Shown here: positions 46,776 through 56,206 of the stretch, piece after piece | How the letters are laid out: each line of letters opens with the position of its first letter | How positions within the stretch are numbered: position 1 is the stretch's first letter | NCBI RefSeq assembly: GCF_000429425.1 | Contig: NZ_KE386902.1 | Span: 361,481 to 425,480 of the forward strand | Source: Algoriphagus mannitolivorans DSM 15301 | GTDB lineage: Bacteria > Bacteroidota > Bacteroidia > Cytophagales > Cyclobacteriaceae | Direction of reading: 5' to 3' | DNA: 64,000 nt | Notes under the pieces: model-generated | The model's database searches: none | What the model was told of the DNA's origin: nothing | What the model saw: only the letters and a program-made list of their open reading frames with translations | Translations under genes and position numbers: made by a program

Positions 46776-47765
46776 ATGTCCATACTAGCATTTCAAATGC
46801 CTGAGAAAGTGGTGATGGAGAAAGCCGACGACTTTCATGGCTTGTTCACCTTCAAACCTCTTGAAAAAGGCTATGGAGTTACCATCGGTAACGCCCTAAG
46901 AAGAATTTTGCTTTCTTCCTTGGAGGGATACGCCATCACTTCTATTAAAATACCGGGAGTGGTTCATGAGTTCTCCACCATTGAGGGTGTAGTAGAAGAC
47001 GTGACCGATATTATTTTGAACCTGAAGCAGGTGAGATTCAAGAAAGTGCACGAAGCATTTGACGGAAAAATCACTGTGGAAATCAAAAATCAGTCTGTTT
47101 TCACCGCTGGGGACATTGCTAAGTTCACTTCTTCTTTCGAAGTCCTGAATCCTGAATTGGTGATCTGTCATATTGACGAGACCAAAAACTTCGAGATTGA
47201 ATTGACAGTCGAAAAAGGTAGAGGGTATTTGCCAGCTGAAGAATCCAAGCCCAAAGAGCAGGTATTCGGTCAAATTGCAATCGACGCCATCTTCACTCCG
47301 ATTAAGAATGTGAAGTACAGCGTAGAAAATACTCGAGTAGAACAGAAAACTGACTTTGAAAAATTGATCCTTGAAGTTTCTACGGATGGTTCTATCCACC
47401 CTGAGAAAGCACTTCAGGAATCTGCAAAGATCTTGATCCAGCACTTCATGTTGTTTTCTGACCAGACTATGGTCCTGGATTCTACCGGTATCGCAGAGCC
47501 AGAGCCTATCGATGAGGAATTCCTTCACATGAGAAAATTGCTTAAGACTTCTTTGAGCGACCTCGATCTTTCTGTTCGAGCGTTCAACTGTCTGAAAGCT
47601 GCTGATGTGAGAACTCTAGGTGATCTTGCTAAGCTTGAAATTTCTGACATGATGAAATTCAGAAACTTTGGTAAGAAGTCTCTTGCTGAGCTTGAGCAAC
47701 TGATCCAAGAGAAAGGTCTGACCTTTGGGATGGACATTTCTAAGTATAAACTTGACGAAGAATAA
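46776..47765 (+). CDS. rpoA: RNA polymerase alpha subunit
   Basis: A 329-residue alpha subunit. The dimerising N-terminal domain contains [20 protein letters not shown], and the C-terminal DNA-binding domain contains [20 protein letters not shown] and [20 protein letters not shown]. It lies 38 nt after rpsD and 6 nt before rplQ. Confidence 0.98.
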   Translation: MSILAFQMPEKVVMEKADDFHGLFTFKPLEKGYGVTIGNALRRILLSSLEGYAITSIKIPGVVHEFSTIEGVVEDVTDIILNLKQVRFKKVHEAFDGKITVEIKNQSVFTAGDIAKFTSSFEVLNPELVICHIDETKNFEIELTVEKGRGYLPAEESKPKEQVFGQIAIDAIFTPIKNVKYSVENTRVEQKTDFEKLILEVSTDGSIHPEKALQESAKILIQHFMLFSDQTMVLDSTGIAEPEPIDEEFLHMRKLLKTSLSDLDLSVRAFNCLKAADVRTLGDLAKLEISDMMKFRNFGKKSLAELEQLIQEKGLTFGMDISKYKLDEE

Positions 47766-47771
47766 ACAACA

Positions 47772-48302
47772 ATGAGACACGGTAAGAAATTTAACCACCT
47801 TGGTAGAACAGCCTCACACAGAAAGGCTATGCTCTCCAACATGGCAACTTCCCTCATTCTTCACAAGCGTATTTCCACCACGCTTGCCAAGGCTAAAGAA
47901 TTGAAGAAGTTTGTAGAACCTCTGGTAACCAGAGCTAAAGAAGATACAACACACAACAGACGTGTAGCTTTCTCCTACCTTAAAAGCAAAGAGGCTATCA
48001 AAGCCCTTTTCGGTGAGGTGATCGAGAAAGTTGGCACCCGTCCAGGTGGATATACCAGAATTATCAAAACTGGTTTCCGTCTAGGTGACAATGCTGAGAT
48101 GTGTATCATTGAATTGGTTGACTTCAACGAATTGATGTTGAAAGATGCTAAGCCAGCTAAGAAGACTACTAGAAGATCCAGAAGATCAACTGGTAAAGCA
48201 GAAGCTACTGAAGCACCTGCTGCAGCTCCTGTAGCTGAAGCAAAAGCTGAAGAGCCTAGCGCTCCTGAAGCATCTACTGAAGGCGAAAACGAAGAAAAAT
48301 AA
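47772..48302 (+). CDS. rplQ: 50S ribosomal protein L17, extended
   Basis: A 176-residue L17. The first 120 residues are the normal protein ([40 protein letters not shown]). An extra tail of about 45 residues, basic then rich in Ala, Glu and Pro, makes it longer than the 115-130 of most bacteria; such tails are common in Bacteroidota. A terminator follows. Confidence 0.97.
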   Translation: MRHGKKFNHLGRTASHRKAMLSNMATSLILHKRISTTLAKAKELKKFVEPLVTRAKEDTTHNRRVAFSYLKSKEAIKALFGEVIEKVGTRPGGYTRIIKTGFRLGDNAEMCIIELVDFNELMLKDAKPAKKTTRRSRRSTGKAEATEAPAAAPVAEAKAEEPSAPEASTEGENEEK

Positions 48303-48323
48303 TTGAATCGCTATTCAAATATC

Positions 48324-48356
48324 AAAAGGATTGGACTTCTGTTCAATCCTTTTTTT
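48324..48356 (+). terminator. Terminator of the ribosomal array
   Basis: AAAAGGATTG and CAATCCTTTT form the stem around 48324-48353, followed by more T residues. It ends the transcript that starts at rplC (or rpsH). Confidence 0.88.
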
Positions 48357-48391
48357 ATATCTATTTCCTTATCCTCCTCCCAAGTTTTGGT

Positions 48392-48399
48392 TAACTTTG
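48392..48399 (+). promoter_or_regulatory. Probable -7 box for carA-eno
   Basis: TAACTTTG, identical to the rplC and rpsH boxes, 17 nt before the carA ATG. The -33 region lacks a clear TTG. If used, the leader would be only about 10 nt. Confidence 0.5.
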
Positions 48400-48416
48400 G
48401 GCAATCCTAAACTACA

Positions 48417-50820
<2,404 letters not shown>

Positions 50821-50838
50821 TCTCAACAATATTTCTAC

Positions 50839-50868
50839 AAAGGCAGCTTCAGAAACGGGGCTGCCTTT
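50839..50868 (+). terminator. Terminator after eno
   Basis: AAAGGCAGC (50839-50847) and GCTGCCTTT (50860-50868) form a 9-bp stem followed by TTTTC. Confidence 0.88.
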
Positions 50869-51012
50869 TTTCTTGCACCATTTTTGTAACTTCCTTTTAC
50901 CAATCGATTTCTAAAAGATCGAATCTTGGAAAAAAGACCCTTGCTATGGGTGCTTTTCCAAAGTACTTTCCGGTGATGATCGAAGTGATCCATAAAAGTC
51001 AATTCTTCACAG

Positions 51013-51300
51013 ATGAAAAAGCTCTTTAAATACAGCAGTAATTTTTATGTAGTGGCTACCCTATTCTTTTTATTCTGGATGATTTTCATCGATTCCAATA
51101 ACCTTGTCAATCAAATCCGTTTAAGTAAGAAGCTTTGGGATCTGGAAAACCAAAAGGAGTTTTACCATGAAAAAAAGGCTCAAATCAAAGCGGAGAGAGA
51201 GGCTTTGATGAGCAATCCAGAGCTTCTGGAGAAATTCGCCCGCGAGAGATATTTCATGAAAAAGCAAACAGAAGACCTTTATGTTGTTGTCCAAAAGTAA
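51013..51300 (+). CDS. DivIC/FtsB-like septum formation initiator protein
   Basis: A 95-residue bitopic protein: short cytoplasmic start (MKKLFKYSSN), one membrane helix about 12-27, then a coiled coil (LSKKLWDLENQKEFYHEKKA) and the family-typical end segment NPELLEKFARERYFMKKQTE. DivIC/FtsB proteins join the divisome through FtsL and FtsQ-type partners. It overlaps the next gene by 20 nt, so the two are coupled. Confidence 0.9.
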   Translation: MKKLFKYSSNFYVVATLFFLFWMIFIDSNNLVNQIRLSKKLWDLENQKEFYHEKKAQIKAEREALMSNPELLEKFARERYFMKKQTEDLYVVVQK

Positions 51301-51829
51301 AGCATTCCTACTTGTTCTCTTTTTAGTTTCCCTGGCTCATTCTGCCACCTTTGCGCAGCGGGAAATCAGCAGGGACTCGGTTTCATTTAAAGACAGAGTT
51401 TACTTTGGAGGGAATCTAGGGATGCAATTTGGAGGCTTGACTTTTATCGATATTTCTCCTTTAGTCGGAGTAATGATCACCCCAAAACTTTCCAGTGGAG
51501 TAGGATTGACCTACCAATATTACGATGACAACCGATTTTTTGGAGCCAACGGCTCATCCTATGGAGGACGCGTATTTGGTAGATACAATGTCTTACCCAA
51601 TATTTTTGCCCATGCAGAATATGAAAAAATCAATTGGAATAGATACAGCCAAACAGATTTAGACTTTCGAAGAACCTGGGCCAATGCCTTATTTGTGGGT
51701 GGAGGCTACTTTGCCCCCTTTGGAAATAGGGGAGGGGCCAATTTCACTTTCCTTTACAATGTCCTTTACGATAGGCAAACTTCCTACTATGCTGAACCAT
51801 ATGTGATTCGAGTGGGTTTTGTGCTGTAA
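51281..51829 (+). CDS. Small outer-membrane beta-barrel protein
   Basis: A 182-residue protein of unknown role. The signal peptide ends near ATFAQ (residue 26); the mature part has about eight alternating amphipathic strands (RVYFGGNLGMQFGG, SSGVGLTYQYYDDN, ANALFVGGGYFAP, FTFLYNVLYD) and ends YVIRVGFVL, like a small OM barrel. It begins inside the divIC-like gene (20-nt overlap). The ATG at 51281 suits the signal peptide. Confidence 0.75.
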   Translation: MLLSKSKAFLLVLFLVSLAHSATFAQREISRDSVSFKDRVYFGGNLGMQFGGLTFIDISPLVGVMITPKLSSGVGLTYQYYDDNRFFGANGSSYGGRVFGRYNVLPNIFAHAEYEKINWNRYSQTDLDFRRTWANALFVGGGYFAPFGNRGGANFTFLYNVLYDRQTSYYAEPYVIRVGFVL

Positions 51830-51847
51830 AGACCTAGCCTCAAACCT

Positions 51848-52693
51848 ATGAATTCCCTTGTTTCAAAAATTTACCAAGCACACCAAGAGTGCTCGGATTG
51901 CCCATCTCCCAAAGTAATCCAACAGTTTTTTGAAGAAACTTTGGGCTTGCTCTTCCCCGAGTACGCCCTTCAGAAAGCAAAGTCTGAAGAGGAAGTTTCT
52001 GCCAGATTGACTTTGTTGAAAGAAACCCTGGCAGCAATTCTCAACCGTAATAAGCACCTTCATCAGGGAGAAGGGAGCCAGATTGCCTTGGAGTTTTTCC
52101 AAAAACTTGAAACAGTCTTCGATTGGGTGCACCAAGATGTGCAAGCCATGTTTGAGGGAGATCCTGCGGCTAAGTCTAAAACGGAGATTTTGCGCAGCTA
52201 TCCTGGATTTTATGCCATCGCTGCCTACCGAATCGCAAACGTTCTCCATCAGCAAGGGGTCAAGCTGATCCCGAGAATGATTACCGAACTCGCACACAGC
52301 CGTACCGGGATTGATATTCACCCTGGGGCTACCATTGGGCAGTTTTTCTGCATCGATCATGGGACAGGGGTGGTTATCGGGGAGACAACCCTCATCGGGA
52401 ATCACGTGAAAATCTACCAAGGCGTAACTCTGGGAGCCTTGAGTGTGGATAAGGCTGATGCCGATGTCAAGCGTCACCCGACGATTGAAGATCACGTGGT
52501 GATTTACGCAGGAGCTACCATTTTGGGCGGAAAAACCATTGTGGGGAAAAATTCTACCATTGGTGGGAATGTCTGGCTAACCAAGTCTGTTCCGGCTAAT
52601 TCCAAGGTCTATTACCAAACTCAGATCCATCACGAAGATGGCTTGGTGACTGACCGCTATGTATTTAAAAATGATTTCGATGAGACTCTTTGA
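51848..52693 (+). CDS. cysE: Serine O-acetyltransferase
   Basis: A 281-residue enzyme making O-acetylserine, first step of cysteine synthesis. Helical N-terminal half, then the left-handed beta-helix with hexapeptide repeats (RTGIDIHPGATIGQFFCIDH, GTGVVIGETTLIGNHVKIYQ, GVTLGALSVDK, HPTIEDHVVIYAGATILGGK). The catalytic His lies in IDHGTGVVIG and in DIHPG. The C-terminal tail reads FKNDFDETL. Its last 14 nt overlap the start of cysM. Confidence 0.95.
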   Translation: MNSLVSKIYQAHQECSDCPSPKVIQQFFEETLGLLFPEYALQKAKSEEEVSARLTLLKETLAAILNRNKHLHQGEGSQIALEFFQKLETVFDWVHQDVQAMFEGDPAAKSKTEILRSYPGFYAIAAYRIANVLHQQGVKLIPRMITELAHSRTGIDIHPGATIGQFFCIDHGTGVVIGETTLIGNHVKIYQGVTLGALSVDKADADVKRHPTIEDHVVIYAGATILGGKTIVGKNSTIGGNVWLTKSVPANSKVYYQTQIHHEDGLVTDRYVFKNDFDETL

Positions 52694-53558
52694 ACTGATA
52701 GGCAATACCCCACAGGTGGAATTGGAACATATTCCCACCAATCCCAAAGTGAAAATCTACTGCAAGCTGGAAGGCCAAAACCCGGGAGGAAGTGTCAAAG
52801 ACCGGGCAGCTTACAACATGCTCCGCTCAGCTCTGGACCGTGGAGATATTCGGAAAGGTGACAAGCTCGTGGAAGCGACCAGCGGAAATACAGGGATTGC
52901 CCTGGCCATGGTCGCCAAAGTCCTCGGCCTGGACATGACCCTGATCATGCCGGATAATTCTACCAAAGAACGGGTGCTTTCCATGGAAGCTTATGGAGCC
53001 AAAGTGATCTTGACCCCTGCAGCGAAAACCATAGAATATTCCCGTACACTGGCGGAAGAAATGAATGCCCAAGAAGGCTACTACATGCTCAACCAGTTTG
53101 CCAATCCGGATAATTACTTAGCGCATTACAAGACTACCGGGCCTGAGATCTGGAAAGACACGGATGGCAAAATCACCCATTTTGTCTCAGCCATGGGAAC
53201 TACAGGAACCATCATGGGAGTGTCTCGATTTTTGAAAGAAATGAACCCTAATATTCAGATTGTAGGGACTCAGCCTACAGATGGATCTAGTATTCCGGGG
53301 ATTCGCCGATGGTCTCCGGAGTTTTTGCCGGCGATTTTTGAAAAGGAACGGGTGGACCGGGTAATCGACGTGTCCCAAGATCAGGCCACGGAGATGACCC
53401 GAAGAATGGCCAAAGAAGAAGGCATCTTGGCCGGAATGAGCAGTGGAGGAGCTCTTCACGCTGCGATTGAACTGTCCAAAGAACTCGAAGAAGGGGTAAT
53501 CGTCTGCATTACCTGCGACCGGGGAGACCGGTACCTGAGCTCGGATTTGTTTGGGTGA
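52680..53558 (+). CDS. cysM: Cysteine synthase (O-acetylserine sulfhydrylase, CysM type)
   Basis: A 292-residue PLP enzyme that turns O-acetylserine plus sulfide (or thiosulfate) into cysteine. Lys40 in NPGGSVKDRAA binds PLP; EATSGNTGIALAM holds the substrate carboxylate; AMGTTGTIMGV cups the phosphate. I choose the ATG at 52680 because MRLFELIGNTP is the family start; earlier in-frame starts lie deeper in cysE. Short CysM-like length without the longer CysK C-terminus. Confidence 0.93.
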   Translation: MRLFELIGNTPQVELEHIPTNPKVKIYCKLEGQNPGGSVKDRAAYNMLRSALDRGDIRKGDKLVEATSGNTGIALAMVAKVLGLDMTLIMPDNSTKERVLSMEAYGAKVILTPAAKTIEYSRTLAEEMNAQEGYYMLNQFANPDNYLAHYKTTGPEIWKDTDGKITHFVSAMGTTGTIMGVSRFLKEMNPNIQIVGTQPTDGSSIPGIRRWSPEFLPAIFEKERVDRVIDVSQDQATEMTRRMAKEEGILAGMSSGGALHAAIELSKELEEGVIVCITCDRGDRYLSSDLFG

Positions 53559-53631
53559 GGGGGGATTGAAAGATTTTTAAATTGGAAGAGTGGAAAATTG
53601 GCCACAAAGACACGAAATAGGATTAATTGAG

Positions 53632-53652
53632 AATTAGGAATTAGGAATTAGG
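53632..53652. repeat. Three tandem copies of AATTAGG
   Basis: Exact heptamers at 53632, 53639 and 53646, followed by a partial copy AATGG. Confidence 0.9.
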
Positions 53653-53675
53653 AATGGAAACGTATGCCCAAAACT

Positions 53676-53692
53676 CCCCCTTGACAAGGGGG
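53676..53692. repeat. CCCCCTT/AAGGGGG hairpin module
   Basis: Seven-base perfect arms around GAC, then GCCGGTGGGATT. Similar GC-rich hairpins recur between genes in many Bacteroidota. Confidence 0.75.
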
Positions 53693-53786
53693 CCGGTGGG
53701 ATTGGTCAACCGGGATACGGATTATTGAAAATGGCCACGAATACGCAAATAAGGATTGTTTGCATTACCCCGGACCTTTTCCTTTC

Positions 53787-53799
53787 GTCCCTACGGGAC
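53787..53799. repeat. GTCCC-TAC-GGGAC palindrome
   Basis: Five-base arms around TAC, within CTTTCGTCCCTACGGGAC, a pattern I recognise as a frequent interspersed repeat of this phylum. Confidence 0.7.
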
Positions 53800-53960
53800 T
53801 AATTCAGCATATTGTTATAGCTAGATTTCAATTTCAAAGAGTAATTTTCCCGAGTTCAGTAGTGTCCTGAAAAGGATAATTCGAAATAAATATCCTTTAA
53901 AAGTGCTTTAAGGTACAAACTCAAGTTTCGTTAATCTCTAGCGTGAAATATCGCTAACAA

Positions 53961-53978
53961 TTGTGCCGTTAGGCACAA
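53961..53978. repeat. TTGTGCC-GTTA-GGCACAA hairpin
   Basis: Perfect 7-bp arms with a GTTA loop. GCACAAAAGC recurs 16 bp later (53973 and 53989), leading into the 21-bp array. Confidence 0.8.
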
Positions 53979-54014
53979 AAGCTTGGTAGCACAAAAGCCT
54001 ATCCATACCTTGTT

Positions 54015-54245
54015 GGACTAAAAAGGTGCAAGCGTGAACCAAAAAGCCTCAGCATTGGACCAAAAAGGCGCAGCCTTCGAGCAAAAAGCCTCAACGATGG
54101 ACCTCAAAGGCGGAGCGTTGGACCAAAAAGACTTAACGTCGGAGTTAAAAGGTGGAACCTAGGAACAAAATGGTTCAAGGCCGGACCAAAAAGGTGCAAC
54201 GTTGAACCAAAAAGGCGCAAGCGTGGAGTAAAAAGGTCCAACGAT
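54015..54245. repeat. Tandem array of eleven 21-bp units with phased A-tracts
   Basis: Eleven consecutive units of exactly 21 bp begin at 54015, 54036, 54057, 54078, 54099, 54120, 54141, 54162, 54183, 54204 and 54225. The consensus starts GGACCAAAAAGG and ends with a GCAACGTT-like block. Units vary at many sites, yet no unit gains or loses a base, and nearly all keep an A4-A5 run at the same offset. One frame stays open across the array, but it has no start codon and is preceded by TAG. There are no spacers, so it is not a CRISPR array. Confidence 0.95.
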
Positions 54246-54326
54246 GGGGTATTGAAGTGGGAGGGGGGACTTGGGAAGTACCCCCTTTGGATAAGAATGC
54301 GGAATTACAAATTTCGGAAAATATAA

Positions 54327-54411
54327 AAGCGGAGTTTCAAACTCCGCTTAGGTAAAAATTCAACTCCTAGGTGGGTTTCAAACTCCGCTTAGGCATGCAT
54401 TCAACTCCTAG
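54327..54411. repeat. Hairpin plus two 37-bp direct repeats
   Basis: AAGCGGAGTTT and AAACTCCGCTT (54327-54349) are perfect 11-bp arms around one base. Two copies of GTTTCAAACTCCGCTTAGG ... TTCAACTCCTAG follow each other at 54334-54370 and 54375-54411, differing only in six central positions. Confidence 0.9.
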
Positions 54412-54490
54412 TGAGGGAAAACTTGAGCATCAACCCTACTCATCCCCTCGAAATTCGTAAATCAAAACTTGTACTGAGCCTGTCGAAGTA

Positions 54491-55402
54491 TCAAAAATAT
54501 CTTTTCATCTTCTCCAATCCCTCTTTCACCACCACTCCTGCATCCATGGCATAGTAGGTAGGATTAAAGAGTTCCAGGGAAAGGATAATTTCCCCGCCTT
54601 TGGCCTTGAGGGTATTGGCCAATTCTTGCATAGGAGCAGCGCCGTCTCCGGGCATCACCCGGTCCTTGTCCTGCTGCTCCAGTCTTGGAATCGAAGCGGG
54701 TACATCGTTCATGTGAAATATATCAATCGCCTGCCCATCGAGCATTTTCATGCCTTCAAATCCTGAACCTCCCCGAAACAGGTGATACACATCGGCCAGA
54801 ATTTTGGCGTCTTTGTCATCTGCCACAGCAGCCACCATCATAGCTTGCCCCAAATGATGAAAGGAGGGAAATGCTCCCCAAAACTCCAGCTGAGGCATGA
54901 CTCCGGTTTTTCTTCCCAGTTCCAACAATCGCTTGTATTTTTCCCCGGCCTGCATCAGATCCAAGGGAGCCTCCGTTCCAATGGCCGGGGCAGCCACCCG
55001 TGGACAACCCAAGTCTGCCAAAATCCCCATTTCTTTTTCCATTTGAGCAAATCCAATTTTGCTCTTCTCTGCATCCTGAGCCATCCAGGTCGGAAAACCG
55101 ATGCAGTCAAAAAACTCCAATCTGGCATCTGAAGCCAGCTTTTTCAGAGAAGCCAAGCTTTTTCCAGAATCCAAATACCCCTGAATTTCCATCATCCAAG
55201 GTTCGAAGCCATCGTACCCGGCACGGGCAGCCAGCTCGATGATTTCGGGAAGACTTAGCTTTTGACCCCGAATCGTGCTGGTATTGAGAGAGAATTTGAA
55301 CTTACTTGCTTTTTTGGGCTCAGCATAGGAGGAGACGGAAGAGGAGGCTAAGGCCAGTGGGGTAAGGGCAAGGGATTTGAGGAGGTTTCTTCGGGTGGTC
55401 AT
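54491..55402 (-). CDS. Exported sugar phosphate isomerase/epimerase-like TIM-barrel protein
   Basis: A 303-residue protein of the xylose-isomerase-like TIM-barrel superfamily. The N-terminus MTTRRNLLKSLALTPLALAS has a twin-arginine-like TRRNLLK motif and hydrophobic stretch, ending near SSYAE, so export is expected. Likely metal ligands are Glu173 (LEFWG), Asp204 and His207 (DVYHLFRGG), His230 (FHMND) and Glu277 (SLELF). Start of the barrel is FSLNTSTIRGQKLSLPEIIE with ARAGYDGFEPW. The substrate is unknown; such proteins act on sugars, inositols or hydroxypyruvate. It is alone on its strand, ends in the repeat-rich interval and diverges from the 55.5-kb cassette. Confidence 0.85.
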   Translation of the reverse strand: MTTRRNLLKSLALTPLALASSSVSSYAEPKKASKFKFSLNTSTIRGQKLSLPEIIELAARAGYDGFEPWMMEIQGYLDSGKSLASLKKLASDARLEFFDCIGFPTWMAQDAEKSKIGFAQMEKEMGILADLGCPRVAAPAIGTEAPLDLMQAGEKYKRLLELGRKTGVMPQLEFWGAFPSFHHLGQAMMVAAVADDKDAKILADVYHLFRGGSGFEGMKMLDGQAIDIFHMNDVPASIPRLEQQDKDRVMPGDGAAPMQELANTLKAKGGEIILSLELFNPTYYAMDAGVVVKEGLEKMKRYF

Positions 55403-55506
55403 GAGGTTTGAGTTTAGTATTTAATCCACTTAAAGGCCAAAATTGACCATTTAAACATATTTTTTGGAAAAGGCATCTAAGCTGATTTTCCGTCGTATTT
55501 TTCGGG

Positions 55507-56199
55507 ATGGGTAAAATAATATTTTTCTTTTTCTCAGTTTCCTTTTTTGTTTGCAAAGGTTTGTTCGCTCAGGTAGCTGGTAAGAATCTGGCCTTTTTGC
55601 CCGAATACCAAGAAGAATTTCCCCATTTCCAGGAGCTGATTACCGGAGGGCAATATGCAGAGCCTTCCAGACTCATCGAAGGCGATCCCTATTATTTTTC
55701 CCGACAATTTGAAAAGGGCAGCCTTTCCATCAATGGCATCATCTATCCCGAAGTACCTCTTTTGTATGACATTTACCGGGATCAGGTAGTGACCTTCCAT
55801 CCGGTGTTCAACCGCAAAATCCTGATTAAGCCTGAGAAAATCGACGGGTTTACCCTCGGCAATGGAGCCGGTTTTCGGCAATTTTCAGGAAATGAAGGAT
55901 ATGCCAAGAACGGAAACGGAATCTATCAGGTCCTCGGAGAAGGCGAATTTACTGCCTTGGCGAAGCGGTATAAAACTACCAAACCCCTGCGGGAAATGTC
56001 CAAGTTCGATGAAGTTTACCTGATCAAGGAGGATTATTTCCTCTGGAAAAACGGGAAATTTTTTCCGGTTCAGAAGTCAAAACAAGCCTTCGAAATCCTG
56101 GGGCTGGAAAAGAAAACGATCAAGAAAGAGCTTAAATCCCAACAGCTCAATTTCAAACAGGATCCGGATTCATTTTTAAGATTTTTAGTCCAGCTCTAG
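55507..56199 (+). CDS. Exported protein of unknown function, first gene of the TonB/DUF4249 cassette
   Basis: A 230-residue protein I do not recognise. The signal peptide MGKIIFFFFSVSFFVCKGLF ends in FAQ (residue 22). The body is mixed alpha/beta with GGQYAEPSRLIEGDPYYFSR, INGIIYPEVPLLYDIYRDQV and a basic, helical C-terminus (LGLEKKTIKKELKSQQLNFK). No membrane helix or cysteine beyond the signal, so it is probably periplasmic or loosely attached to the outer membrane. It ends 7 nt before the TonB receptor, which suggests a functional link to that transporter. Confidence 0.75.
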   Translation: MGKIIFFFFSVSFFVCKGLFAQVAGKNLAFLPEYQEEFPHFQELITGGQYAEPSRLIEGDPYYFSRQFEKGSLSINGIIYPEVPLLYDIYRDQVVTFHPVFNRKILIKPEKIDGFTLGNGAGFRQFSGNEGYAKNGNGIYQVLGEGEFTALAKRYKTTKPLREMSKFDEVYLIKEDYFLWKNGKFFPVQKSKQAFEILGLEKKTIKKELKSQQLNFKQDPDSFLRFLVQL

Positions 56200-56206
56200 T
56201 CCTAGC

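Larger units (their letters stand above)
53559..54490. repeat. 932-bp gene-free interval filled with repeats
   Basis: No credible gene is present. In order it holds: two related copies of a GGCCAC-(A/G)A-GAAT/ACG-type module ending in AGGATT (about 53598-53625 and 53730-53757), a 7-bp tandem AATTAGG (53632-53652), a CCCCCTT-GAC-AAGGGGG hairpin (53676-53692), a GTCCC-TAC-GGGAC palindrome (53787-53799), a TTGTGCC-GTTA-GGCACAA hairpin (53961-53978), the 21-bp array (54015-54245), a hairpin plus 37-bp direct repeats (54327-54411) and a GTACTGAGCCTGTCGAAGTA module (54471-54490). Several of these modules resemble palindromic intergenic repeats I know from many Bacteroidota genomes. Confidence 0.85.

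Noticed and set aside
54015..54245. CRISPR array
   Set aside because: Units are directly adjacent, there are no unique spacers, and no cas genes occur in the window.
54015..54326. Coding gene for a heptapeptide-repeat protein
   Set aside because: The open frame has no start codon before the repeats and an in-frame TAG just upstream; the other strand's matching frame contains stops.
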